Shown here one piece after another: positions 17,779 through 25,120 of a DNA stretch of 64,000 nt. Below the pieces are notes generated by a model that had not been told where the DNA came from, did no database searches, and saw nothing but the letters and a program-made list of their open reading frames with translations. Both the position numbers and the translations under genes were made by a program. Position 1 is the first letter of the stretch; each line of letters begins with the position of its first letter. The stretch is from JAIQFF01 sp963788505 (GTDB lineage: Bacteria; Acidobacteriota; Terriglobia; Terriglobales; Acidobacteriaceae). The stretch is from NCBI GenBank assembly GCA_963788505.1, contig CAWBGY010000009.1, positions 434,001 through 498,000 of the forward strand. The letters run 5' to 3'.

Positions 17779-19047
17779 CTAATGGCGGCCCAAACCGACG
17801 TACTGGAATCCCATGGCGCGCAGGCGCACCGAGTCGAGAAGATTCTTGGTGTCCACAATCACCGGGCGCTTCAGCAGGTGCTTGATGCGATCGAAGTCCA
17901 GACCACGAAATTCGGGCCAGCCGGTGCCGACCACCAGCGCATCCATACCCTCGGCAGCGGCGTAAGGGGTTTCACAATAGTGGACGGTGCCATTCAGTTC
18001 CATGCGCGCCTCCGGGATGGCTACCGGATCATAAGCGCGAACCCGGGCGCCCCGGGCCACCAGGTTTTGGGCCAGCCGGAGCGAGGAAGAGCCGGCCACC
18101 GAGTTGGTGTTGGGCTTGAACGCCAGGCCCAGAATTCCGACGTCTTTGTTCTGTACCGATTGCACCATGGTGGAGATCTTGTCGACAATGCGGTCGGCCA
18201 GACTGAGATTCACTTCCCGCGCCGCGCTCAACACCTTGAGCGAAACGCCTTTGTCGCGCGCCAGTTGGGCCAGCGACTCCATGTCAGACTCGGCGAAGAT
18301 TCCGCCCATTCCGGCCCCCGGCTGCAGGCAGCGGGGCGCGATTTTCTTGTCCAGCCCCAGCGCCATCGCCAGACTGACGGCATCGGCGTTGACCTTTTCG
18401 CACAAACTCGAAAGTTCGTTGATGAAGGAAATCTTGGTCGCGACAAACGCCGTGGCGGATTCCCGCACCAGCTCCGCGGTCTCGTGATTGGTCACGATGA
18501 CCGGAACGCCGCGCATCACCAGGGGATGCAGGATCTGTTTCAACGCGAGGACGGCATCGTTCGCCGCCGTTCCCAGGATGATCCGGTCGGGCCAGTTGAA
18601 ATCCTCAACCGCGCAGCCCGGAGTGAGAAATACCGGCTGCGACACAATGGTCGCCTTCAGGCCGGCGTCCTTCAGCCGTTTCTCGACGCTGGTTGCGGTT
18701 CCAACCGGCACCGGCGTCATGATGGTCAGAATGGGAGGCTTCGGCGCCAGGCGCGCGATTCGAACGGCCAGGTCGGCGAGGTGCTGCGGCGTGTCTTCAG
18801 CCAGAAAGATTACCTGGGCCTTGCGGGCAAAAGACTCCATGTCGGTGGAGTAGGCCAGGCGTCCGGAGCGCACGTTACGCTTGATTACTTCGGTCAGATT
18901 CTTCTCGAAGAAGGGCACGTTGCCCTGGGCCATCTCAACCATTCGAGTACTATCGGGATGGCAGCAGGTTACTGGAGTTCCAAAGTCCGCCAGACAGGCT
19001 GAAACCAGAGTCCCGAGATAACCCGACCCGTAAACTCCTGTCTGCAT
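17779..19047 (-). CDS. UDP-glucose/GDP-mannose dehydrogenase-like protein with degenerate active site
   Basis: 422 residues with the three-domain layout of nucleotide-sugar 6-dehydrogenases. The N-terminal NAD fold is intact (YGSGYLGTLVSACLA), as is the central helix ATKISFINE. The C-terminal domain contains GILGLAFKPNTN and RAYDP. Key catalytic positions are changed. NPEFLREG is QPVFLTPG (glutamate to V139), the lysine is R195, the asparagine is T199, and the GFGGSCFPKD loop reads GMGGIFAESD, so the catalytic cysteine is F251. Oxidation to an acid therefore looks impossible by the known mechanism. ATG 19047 follows AGGAGG. It stands alone, beside tRNA-His. Confidence 0.85.
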   Translation of the reverse strand: MQTGVYGSGYLGTLVSACLADFGTPVTCCHPDSTRMVEMAQGNVPFFEKNLTEVIKRNVRSGRLAYSTDMESFARKAQVIFLAEDTPQHLADLAVRIARLAPKPPILTIMTPVPVGTATSVEKRLKDAGLKATIVSQPVFLTPGCAVEDFNWPDRIILGTAANDAVLALKQILHPLVMRGVPVIVTNHETAELVRESATAFVATKISFINELSSLCEKVNADAVSLAMALGLDKKIAPRCLQPGAGMGGIFAESDMESLAQLARDKGVSLKVLSAAREVNLSLADRIVDKISTMVQSVQNKDVGILGLAFKPNTNSVAGSSSLRLAQNLVARGARVRAYDPVAIPEARMELNGTVHYCETPYAAAEGMDALVVGTGWPEFRGLDFDRIKHLLKRPVIVDTKNLLDSVRLRAMGFQYVGLGRH

Positions 19048-19590
19048 TAAACCTCCTGGCTGTAATGTCCTGGAACCCGCGTGGGAAGCGGCTTTACGCA
19101 GCAACCCAACCTCTTGTGTACGCCCTGAAACGGACCTTGGCAATAGACGGGAAGGCCATGTACTTCGGGCGTCGGCGGCGGACCCCGGCCCTCAGACTTC
19201 GGCCCTCAGACCTCGGCCCTCAGACTTCAGACTTCAGACTTCAGACCTTTGGCCTCGGCTTACCGGCGTCGTGAGGAAAGTCTTTGAAGCATCCCTCGCG
19301 CGGGAACCTGGACATAGCCGTGGAAGAGCGGCGCTTTCAGCGCCGCGTTACCGGGAGAGAGGGGTCGGGCTTCAGCCCCGGTGGCGCCACTGGGCCTGAA
19401 AGGCCGACGTGTGCAGGGGCTGATAACGCAGCCCCGTAAGGGGCGCTCTCCCACCACGCCAGAAAAAGCTGCAAAAGGAGAAAAGCCGATCTTGCGGATG
19501 CATGCGGAAAAGGCAAGAAGAGTAGAAATGCTGATCCGCTGAAAATCCGCGAAATCCGCGGCCTGATTTTCCCGAGGTCCGAGGTCCGAT
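19048..19590. other. Intergenic region with tandem and palindromic repeats
   Basis: No gene is apparent. 19186-19254 is a tandem array of CCCTCAGACTTCGG / TTCAGAC units. 19325-19456 contains several GC-rich palindromes (GCGGCGCTTTCAGCGCCGC, GGGGCTG...CAGCCCC) bracketed by GGGAGAG and CTCTCCC. 19536-19566 carries the AAATCCGCGAAATCCGCGG motif that recurs elsewhere in intergenic DNA here. Confidence 0.6.
19186..19254. repeat. Tandem repeat of TCAGACTTC-type units
   Basis: Units of CCCTCAGACTTCGG degrade into TTCAGAC units over about 70 bases. Similar low-complexity arrays built from other words occur at 45838 and 51943. Confidence 0.75.
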
Positions 19591-20133
19591 TTACGACACC
19601 AGCTGGCGGCCCAGCGGGACTCCGGCAAGATCCACCCAGCAATTCTGTTCGTCTTCGCGTACGAAAGTCAGCTCGCTCACTTGGATGTCGCGACTGCATT
19701 CGAAGTGGACCCAGCGCTCGTAGGCCACGCGATAGGCCTGCTGCGCCATGGGCTCGGCGCTCATCTTCACGATGGTCAGGTGGGGCATGTAGGGCCACTC
19801 TTCCTGGGCGGCCAGGGCTTTGGTGTTGAGCTGTTCGTGAAGCTCGCGCATGCGGTAGGACCCTTCGGCAACCCGGATATAAACCGTAGGCGTCCGCGGG
19901 ATGAAAGTTTCGACATCGCCCAGGGTGACCTGGAAAGGCGCGACCTGACTGCACACATCTTCCAGTGTTTCCACCGCCGACCGCTCAGTCCCCTGCAGGA
20001 GACGGGGCGGGAGCACGGTCAGATGGGCCGCAAGATGAGGGAGTTCGGGGTGCAACTGGCGGCGGAGGCGTTCGACAAATTCCCCGACAGGATTTCTTAA
20101 GTAAGCCACCAAAGCATAACGCGGGGTCAGCAT
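19591..20133 (-). CDS. 2'-5' RNA ligase superfamily protein (2H phosphoesterase)
   Basis: 180 residues with the two HxTx motifs that define the fold: AAHLTVLPPR near residue 36 and MPHLTIVKM near residue 118. ATG is at 20131-20133. Family members act as cyclic phosphodiesterases or RNA ligases; no substrate can be named. N-terminal RYALVAYLRNPVGEF is the usual first strand. It lies just before tRNA-Pro in opposite orientation, which is suggestive but not proof of an RNA role. Confidence 0.82.
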   Translation of the reverse strand: MLTPRYALVAYLRNPVGEFVERLRRQLHPELPHLAAHLTVLPPRLLQGTERSAVETLEDVCSQVAPFQVTLGDVETFIPRTPTVYIRVAEGSYRMRELHEQLNTKALAAQEEWPYMPHLTIVKMSAEPMAQQAYRVAYERWVHFECSRDIQVSELTFVREDEQNCWVDLAGVPLGRQLVS

Positions 20134-20239
20134 GATCCAGACGGAATTATACGCCGTGTGCGTAAACGGAACACCGGATTCAGCCGCAGACTGGCCGCGA
20201 AGAGGTCGGCTATAATCGAAACAGATGTTTCTTTAAAGT

Positions 20240-20316
20240 CGGGGCGTAGCGCAGCCTGGTAGCGCACCTGCCTTGGGCGCAGGGGGTCCGCGGTTCAAAT
20301 CCGCGCGCCCCGACCA
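20240..20316 (+). tRNA. tRNA-Pro (anticodon TGG)
   Basis: Complete cloverleaf: acceptor CGGGGCG/CGCCCCG, D-arm GCGCAGCCTGGTAGCGC, anticodon stem CCTGC/GCAGG with loop CTTGGGC (anticodon TGG), T-arm CGCGGTTCAAATCCGCG, encoded CCA. Its 3' end is partly duplicated at 25081-25107, consistent with use as an integration site. Confidence 0.97.
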
Positions 20317-20319
20317 ACA
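20293..20319 (+). other. Putative attL, 3' end of tRNA-Pro
   Basis: The segment from GTTCAAATCC through CCCGACCAACA matches 25081-25107 at 25 of 27 positions. Site-specific integrases commonly use tRNA 3' ends and leave such a direct repeat. Confidence 0.6.
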
Positions 20320-20391
20320 ATTTTCGACCTTCCGTATCAGGTACTTGCGAGTATACCCATCCGTCACTTTTGAACTCGGGGTCCGGGTCAA

Positions 20392-20581
20392 TGAGTGTAA
20401 TCACCTTCCATTAGAAGGCCGGTCGGAGTCAAGGGGATTCGTTTTGGACTTTGTTGGGCATGCTGTTTTCTTCCCGGCCGAGTTGCCACTGTCGCCACCC
20501 TTCCATCCGCACTCTTCGCTGAGCGCTTTGCTTCGCTCGGTGCAAGTTGGGTGTTCTCGTTTCAGCCGGTGCTGCCACCTG
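20392..20581 (+). repeat. 190-base dispersed repeat, copy 1
   Basis: Near-identical to 23111-23300 over all 190 bases, with only scattered substitutions. It starts TGAGTGTAATC and ends GCTGCCACCTG. Immediately after the end, this copy joins the broken 3' end of the IS110 transposase, whereas copy 2 joins a broken esterase. Confidence 0.9.
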
Positions 20582-21334
20582 CGCGTCTTCCAGTGTGAGT
20601 AAGAAGGTCAGCGCGATCAGCGTGCCCACTCCCTTCACCTGCTTCAACTGCGCCGCTTGCGGATAGCTTTCCTGCGCCAGCTTTTCGATACGTTCGTTGT
20701 ACTCGCGGATGCGTTCGCTCAGCGACTCGATTCCTGCCAGCAAAGGCTCCAGTGCGCTTCGCAGTTCCGGACTCAGTCCCTGGGCTTTCTCTGGATTCAT
20801 GTTGCGCACGTTGCACCCGCGCAGCCGCTCGCCATAGCTCTTGGCCAGTCCGCGGGCTGTGTTCACCAGCGCCGTTCGTGCCCGCACCAACCCGGCTCGC
20901 GCCCGGATCACGGTCAGATCGGCTTGCGCCTTCGCGCTGCGATGTTTCACCGGACACAGCAACTGCGGATCGATCCGGGCCAGCCTCGCCAGTGTTTGCG
21001 CATCCAGCCGATCATCTTTCTTTCGGCTCTCTCCAATCAACCGCACCCTGCCGGCATGCGCCACGATCACTTCATGCCCCCACTCGCTCAGCGCCCGGCT
21101 TACCCAGGGCGAGTGCATGCCCGTTTCCAGGGCGATGCGGCAGCCTGGCATGCCTCCGAACACTTCCTTCATCGCCTTCGGAGTCGTGCCCACCTTCTGC
21201 TCCAGCACTATCGTGCCGGCTTCATCCAGCACGCAATACCAGCTCGTGCGATCGCCCAGGTCCAGACCGATCGTCAGCTGCGGTTGAGAAACATTCCTGC
21301 TCTGCTGCACTGCTACGGTGCTAATCTTCTTCAT
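20429..21334 (-). pseudogene. IS110 family transposase, C-terminal domain truncated
   Basis: About 250 residues match the IS110 recombinase. The RuvC-like DEDD domain is intact: IGLDLGDRTSWYCV, RIALETGMHSPWV and KKDDRLDAQTLARL. The second domain begins normally (KGVGTLIALTFLLTLED) and is then replaced, at about 20581, by the 190-base repeat read in reverse. The C-terminal Tnp domain with its catalytic serine is therefore missing and the element should be inactive. ATG 21334 has GGAG upstream, inside a possible RNA hairpin (21336-21410). The other element end is not defined because IS110 elements lack terminal inverted repeats. Confidence 0.88.
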
Positions 21335-21335
21335 T

Positions 21336-21410
21336 GCCGGTCTCCTTTTTATCTGTGCTTCGAGCACGTCGATAACTTGGGAGCGTACAGCATCCCGTCC
21401 GGAGACCGGC
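21336..21410 (-). ncRNA. Structured leader of the IS110 transposase, possible bridge-RNA remnant
   Basis: A perfect 10-base inverted repeat, GCCGGTCTCC (21336-21345) and GGAGACCGGC (21401-21410), spans the non-coding end before the transposase. On the transcript the proximal arm contains the ribosome-binding GGAG, so folding would hide the start site. IS110 elements encode a bridge RNA in their non-coding end; whether this stem belongs to it is inference. Confidence 0.4.
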
Positions 21411-21454
21411 CTTCTCATCCCATCTGATTGCGCCAATTGTTCTTGCCGTCTGGC

Positions 21455-21483
21455 TTGACATATATCTGTTGATGATATATCAG
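21455..21483 (+). promoter_or_regulatory. Promoter and palindromic operator of the padR gene
   Basis: A perfect -35 hexamer TTGACA (21455-21460) is followed 17 bases later by TATCAG as a weak -10. The palindrome TGATATATCA (21473-21482) overlaps the -10 and would suit autorepression by PadR. Confidence 0.5.
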
Positions 21484-21493
21484 TTTATGGTAT

Positions 21494-21847
21494 ATGCGGA
21501 AAACGGAGATCCCAGATCCGGTTCGCGAGCTGCTACCTCTTAGTCCGGCCGTGTTCTACATCCTCTTTGCCCTTGCTGAAGGCGAAAAGCACGGCTACGC
21601 AATCATGAAGGAAGCGGAAACTGTCTCTGGCGGACAATTCACGATGGGGCCGGGGACGCTCTACACCACCATCCAGCGTTTGTTGGAGCTCGGGCTGATT
21701 GAAGAGACCTCGACCCCTTCAGACTCCGAACGTCGCCGCCGCTGTTATCGGCTGACCCGTAGCGGCCGCTCGGTGTTCGAGGCTGAGTTGAATCGTATGG
21801 ATTCCCTCGTGCGCTCCGCCCAGCGCAGAAAGTTGGCTGCCCCATGA
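21494..21847 (+). CDS. PadR family transcriptional regulator
   Basis: 117 residues. The winged helix is typical of PadR: PAVFYILFALAEGEKHGYAI, then GPGTLYTTIQRLLELGLIEE and RRRCYRLTRSGR. The short C-terminal helix (FEAELNRMDSLVRSAQR) would mediate dimerisation. PadR proteins repress efflux or stress genes in response to small molecules. It overlaps the next gene by 4 bases (ATGA at 21844), and a palindrome lies over its own promoter. In acidobacteria such PadR genes often precede large ADOP-type permeases; here only a small partner follows. Confidence 0.9.
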   Translation: MRKTEIPDPVRELLPLSPAVFYILFALAEGEKHGYAIMKEAETVSGGQFTMGPGTLYTTIQRLLELGLIEETSTPSDSERRRRCYRLTRSGRSVFEAELNRMDSLVRSAQRRKLAAP

Positions 21848-22194
21848 AGCACGTTAACGCCAACTCCTTCTCCGCCGTCCTCGAAGTCAGCCGCAAGCTT
21901 TACGCGACCTCTCTCGTCCTCTACCCCAAGGAGCTTCGGCGCGAATTTGGCACTGAAATGGTCGAAGTGTTCGATGAACAGGTCTCAGAAGCATACTCCC
22001 GACGCGGGTTTCCCGGCCTGCTTCGTGTCTGGTGCAGAGCGACCAGGGAGTTTTTCATCGTCGCTATACCCGGTCGGCTTGCTGAGAGAATGGTCCCCGC
22101 CGTTGCGGTGACGGCTGCATTGGCATTGTTGGTGTGGTTCGCGGGCTATATAGGCTACGTAATGAAAACAGCTTGTGCAGGCTGCGGCCATTAA
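21844..22194 (+). CDS. Small membrane protein cotranscribed with padR
   Basis: 116 residues. The soluble N-terminal 75 residues include LYPKELRREFGTEMVEVFDEQ, which resembles the prefix region found at the start of acidobacterial ADOP-type permeases. One hydrophobic helix follows (AVAVTAALALLVWFAGYIGYV), then a short tail with two cysteines. The 4-base overlap with padR implies coupled expression. It may be a free-standing prefix protein or the remnant of a longer permease. Function unknown. Confidence 0.65.
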   Translation: MKHVNANSFSAVLEVSRKLYATSLVLYPKELRREFGTEMVEVFDEQVSEAYSRRGFPGLLRVWCRATREFFIVAIPGRLAERMVPAVAVTAALALLVWFAGYIGYVMKTACAGCGH

Positions 22195-22227
22195 TTTATT
22201 TCGGTTTGTAAATTCATGGAGGTACTT

Positions 22228-22665
22228 ATGAAAGGTTACGTTTGTCTGTTTCTCCTATGGGTCGGCACGGCGCTTTTCGCGCAGTCGAACCCGACACAGG
22301 AAGTGGCCGCGGTACTCCGGGTACAGCAGCAATGGTTGGAAGCATCACAGAAGGGCGACGGCGAGGCATTAAGTCAGATCATTGACGACAGCTTCGCCGG
22401 CAGCACGCCTGACAATCACATCATCAACAAGCAAGACCTCCTTCCGCCGAACGGCAGCGAGCCAATGTTCACCAATACCCACTTCGAGAACCTCAACGCA
22501 AGAGTGATCGGTAATACGGCGGTCGTATTCGGAAGCATGATCACCACCGGTGACCCGACAGTTTTGCGCTGTGCCATGGTCTACAGGGAGCGAGCAGGGG
22601 CGTGGAAGATGATCGCCGCTCATCTAGTACCCGTGTCAGAGACAAAGGATGCACACGGACAATAG
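22228..22665 (+). CDS. Secreted NTF2-like (DUF4440/SnoaL-type) protein
   Basis: 145 residues. A signal peptide (MKGYVCLFLLWVGTALFAQ) precedes a cone-shaped NTF2-like fold: VLRVQQQWLEASQKGDGEAL, then a FAGSTPDNH loop and AVVFGSMITTGDPTVLRCAM. Such proteins are common in soil bacteria; some bind small ligands, most are uncharacterised. ATG 22228 has GGAGG close upstream; an earlier in-frame ATG at 22216 is less likely. It follows the PadR pair and may share its transcript. Confidence 0.72.
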   Translation: MKGYVCLFLLWVGTALFAQSNPTQEVAAVLRVQQQWLEASQKGDGEALSQIIDDSFAGSTPDNHIINKQDLLPPNGSEPMFTNTHFENLNARVIGNTAVVFGSMITTGDPTVLRCAMVYRERAGAWKMIAAHLVPVSETKDAHGQ

Positions 22666-22724
22666 CCCTGGTGCGTCCACGTTACTTTTCAGCGGAGGTC
22701 TTCTGAGGCCCTGATAATTGGCGA

Positions 22725-22790
22725 TGAATCGCCATTACACTCATTGAGGGGGCGGCGGCCGTGTCCGGGTCAATGAGTGAAATCGCCGGT
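22725..22790. repeat. Imperfect hairpin built on the TCAATGAGTGTAATC motif
   Basis: ATTACACTCATTGA (left) pairs with TCAATGAGTGAAAT (right) around a GC-rich loop. The same motif occurs at the start of the 190-base repeats, near 24040 and near 24228, so it is an island-specific repeat. It may terminate the transcript of the preceding gene. Confidence 0.6.
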
Positions 22791-22844
22791 TATCAACAGT
22801 TGTGCCCAAGTACCACGGTAAAATGCTTCTGAGGTCTGCACAGC

Positions 22845-23102
22845 ATGAAGGCAGGTGACACCGTAAAGCTGATTGGTATTCCTCCAAACCTGCAAGATGA
22901 CGAGGACTTGCAAACCCGCACACTGTTCGAGAAGTGCTTGGGGCAGTTTTTTGTAGTTGTCGCAGTCGAGACCGTCGAGGGTGTGTCGTCCCCTCTGGCA
23001 AGACTAGATGTTGGCCATGTCCTCAAAGAAGAATCTTGGAAGCACACCATCTGGGTAGAGTCGGAATATCTGGAACGGGAAACTCCTGATGGCAGGTTTT
23101 GA
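22845..23102 (+). CDS. Small conserved-looking protein of unknown function
   Basis: 85 residues, KAGDTVKLIGIPPNLQDDED at the start and HTIWVESEYLERE at the end. The alternation of short beta strands with a helix (TRTLFEKCLGQFFVVVAV) suggests a compact KOW/SH3-like fold, and the coding pattern is clean. No signal peptide. I do not recognise a named family. It lies directly before copy 2 of the 190-base repeat. Confidence 0.5.
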   Translation: MKAGDTVKLIGIPPNLQDDEDLQTRTLFEKCLGQFFVVVAVETVEGVSSPLARLDVGHVLKEESWKHTIWVESEYLERETPDGRF

Positions 23103-23110
23103 CTCGGTCG

Positions 23111-23300
23111 TGAGTGTAATCGCCTTCCATGAGAAGGCCGGTCGGAGTCAAGGGGATTCGTTTTGGACTTTGTTGGGCATGCTGTTTTCTTTCCGGCCGA
23201 GTCGCCACTGTCGCCACCCTTCCATCCGCACTCTTTGATGAGCGACTTAGCTCGCTCGGTGCAAGTTGGGTGTTCTCGTTTCAGCCGGTGCTGCCACCTG
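23111..23300 (+). repeat. 190-base dispersed repeat, copy 2
   Basis: Second copy of the repeat at 20392-20581. It ends at the same GCTGCCACCTG boundary, after which an esterase fragment begins in mid-domain. Confidence 0.9.
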
Positions 23301-23930
23301 ATTGTCGATCTGATCGCCGCCCGCAAGATCCCTCCGACTGTCGTGGTGATGGTCGACAATGTTCGAAACCAGCGTCTGGTTGATCTTGTTGCCAATCCGG
23401 AATTCGCCGACTTTATGGCAACGGAATTGATCCCGTGGGTTCGCGCACACTACAACGTCACTCGCGATCCAGCGCGCACCGTGGTGAGCGGTGAGAGTGC
23501 CGGCGGGCTTGCCGCAGCGTACATGGGCTTGCGGCACCCGGAGGTGTTCGGCAATGTGTTCAGCCAATCCGGTGCGTTCTGGTGGTCGCCTGAGCACAGC
23601 GGAGGCGTTTGCGCCTCGAAGTGTCCGGAAGACGGCGGACGGCGCACCGATCCTGACAGCGAGGATAGTCGCACCGAAGGAAACTGGATGGCGAAGCAAT
23701 TCATTATCAGTCCGAAACTGCCGGTGCGATTCTTCCTTGAGGCAGGGACCTTTGAAGTAGACAGGGAGCGCACCGGCGCAGACATACTCGAAGCGACGCG
23801 GACCTTGCGCGACGTGCTGCTCGCAAAGGGTTACGAAGTTCACTTTCAGCAATTCGTCAGCGGCCATGAGGAACTCAGTTGGCGCGGCACGTTCGCTGAC
23901 GGTCTGATTACTCTGTTAGGTCCGCCGTAA
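23301..23930 (+). pseudogene. Enterochelin esterase-like (putative esterase family) C-terminal fragment
   Basis: About 209 residues of the alpha/beta hydrolase domain. The core strand VVVMVDN, ELIPWVRAHYNV, the nucleophile elbow VVSGESAGGLAA (serine) and the terminal histidine in SGHEELSWR are all visible. The N-terminal carbohydrate-binding-like domain and the start of the hydrolase domain are absent. They are cut off exactly at the end of the 190-base repeat, and the open frame continues backwards only through repeat sequence. Without its beginning, a signal peptide or a start codon of its own, it is probably non-functional. Confidence 0.75.
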
Positions 23931-23980
23931 AGATTTGTTGCCCGCGGCCTTGATTTGCGCCGCCTGCATTTCGACTGTGG

Positions 23981-24199
23981 GTGAATTATCGGCCAACCGG
24001 AAGTGATCCAAGCCGCCAGCAATCGTCTCGGCTGGCGATAAATCTCTATTACACTAATCGAGGACGTTCAAGCCATGCCCGGCGGCAGAAAATCTACCCT
24101 CCCCATAGCTGGTCAACGACACTGGCAACCGTGATGTTGGTTGTGCTCTTGGCTGTGTTGCTCGCGGTTATCTTGACCAAATCGCACTGGTTTCGATGA
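23981..24199 (+). CDS. Possible small single-helix membrane protein
   Basis: A GTG-initiated frame of 72 residues. Only the C-terminal 28 residues look protein-like: a hydrophobic helix (TVMLVVLLAVLLAVILTK) followed by SHWFR. The first 40 residues are low-complexity and cover an island repeat, so the real start may be later or this may be a remnant. No family recognised. Confidence 0.22.
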   Translation: MNYRPTGSDPSRQQSSRLAINLYYTNRGRSSHARRQKIYPPHSWSTTLATVMLVVLLAVLLAVILTKSHWFR

Positions 24200-24295
24200 C
24201 TGGTGAAAAATCGCGATTTCCACTCATTGATCCTGTGAAAAGCCAAGGCTCAAGCCGTAAAGTATTGAAAAGCGTGGTATAGGAATTGGGCACCA

Positions 24296-24331
24296 GCAGG
24301 AAAGTTCGAAAATCATCTGCTAGGGCCGACC
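24296..24331 (+). repeat. 36-base direct repeat, copy 1
   Basis: Matches 25930-25965 with about five substitutions; the shared core is AAGTTCGAAAATC. The second copy lies outside the putative attR. Confidence 0.7.
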
Positions 24332-24573
24332 AAAGTTTTATCAGTCGTTACGCGGCTCCGCTACGGCGCGGATTGTACTCCCCAGGGGCTAGATCGGACT
24401 TCCGTTTTTGAGCCCGCCTAAAGCGATCTCCTGGACTGCGTGAACGGCGTGCGGGATGCCTTCGAATCGCTCTGTACCGTAATGCCGCCCCGAGAGTAGT
24501 ATTTTTCTGCTGGTGCCGGGTCGCACTATGACCGCATCACGAAAGGTTACCTTCGTGAGGGGTGGAGGAAGTA

Positions 24574-25032
24574 ATGAGAACAAGAATTGTTGGGACATTG
24601 CTTACGCTCTGCCTTTCGGCTCTCCTGTCGGCACAAACCTCAGATCAGAAATTAGTTAGCAACGTCGTTGCGCATTCGTGGATCACGGACACGACCGCCG
24701 CTGATGCGATTCGCGTTCACTCAAAAGCGATGGCCACGGTGTTTGAGACCGCACAATATGTAGTAAACAAATTCCATCGGATGGACGGCTCCGGTTGGAT
24801 GAGCGCAAACAAGGACGACAAGGCTGACCCGAGTGGTTGGGTTCTGTATGACCTTATTTCGACAAGCAATGGAATGGATGAAATAAGACTCACGTATGAA
24901 GAGTCGCTTGTCCAAGAGCGCCTGCTCATCATTCCAACTAAGAAGAAATGGCTATTGTACCGGCTTGGTCCTGGGCCGGATCACGTGATCCACAATGACC
25001 AAATTGCCATGGGCGACATCGTAACCAAGTAA
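24574..25032 (+). CDS. Secreted protein of unknown function
   Basis: 152 residues. A clear signal peptide (RIVGTLLTLCLSALLSAQT) precedes a domain with an amphipathic helix (VFETAQYVVNKFHRMDGSGW) and several strands, including GWVLYDLISTSNGMDEI and KKWLLYRLGPG. ATG 24574 follows GGAGGAAG; an in-frame ATG 12 bases upstream is less likely. I do not recognise a family. It is the last gene before the tRNA-like attR and could be island cargo. Confidence 0.6.
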   Translation: MRTRIVGTLLTLCLSALLSAQTSDQKLVSNVVAHSWITDTTAADAIRVHSKAMATVFETAQYVVNKFHRMDGSGWMSANKDDKADPSGWVLYDLISTSNGMDEIRLTYEESLVQERLLIIPTKKKWLLYRLGPGPDHVIHNDQIAMGDIVTK

Positions 25033-25080
25033 GACAGTTGCCCAGCGACTGTGCGTCGCCTCGCGGTGCGGAAAGCGGCA

Positions 25081-25107
25081 GTTCAAATCCGCTCGTCCCG
25101 ACCAACA
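25081..25107 (+). other. Putative attR, imperfect copy of the tRNA-Pro 3' end
   Basis: GTTCAAATCCGC, CG, CCCGACCAACA match the 3' end of tRNA-Pro (20293-20319) with two substitutions. The upstream bases do not form a complete tRNA, so this is a fragment, not a tRNA gene. Confidence 0.6.
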
Positions 25108-25120
25108 CAAAACACAGGCA

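Larger units (their letters stand above)
23931..24573. other. Intergenic stretch inside the island with short repeats
   Basis: No clear gene. 24033-24062 repeats the GGCGAT...ATTACACT...GAGG motif of 22721-22750. 24296-24331 is repeated at 25930-25965. 24500-24515 is an inverted partial copy of 24288-24303. A possible short membrane peptide (72 residues, 23981-24199, ending in LATVMLVVLLAVLLAVILTK) is listed separately. Confidence 0.5.

Noticed and set aside
20210..20404. 64-residue frame on the minus strand across tRNA-Pro (contains GFEPRTPCAQGRCATRLRY)
   Set aside because: This is the well-known false protein read from the antisense of a tRNA gene.
22793..23395. 200-residue minus-strand frame
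   Set aside because: Low-complexity, opposite to a better plus-strand small gene and across the 190-base repeat.
25050..25110. Second complete tRNA gene
   Set aside because: Only the T-arm/acceptor 3' half is recognisable and the T-stem has a mismatch; no anticodon arm or 5' acceptor strand.
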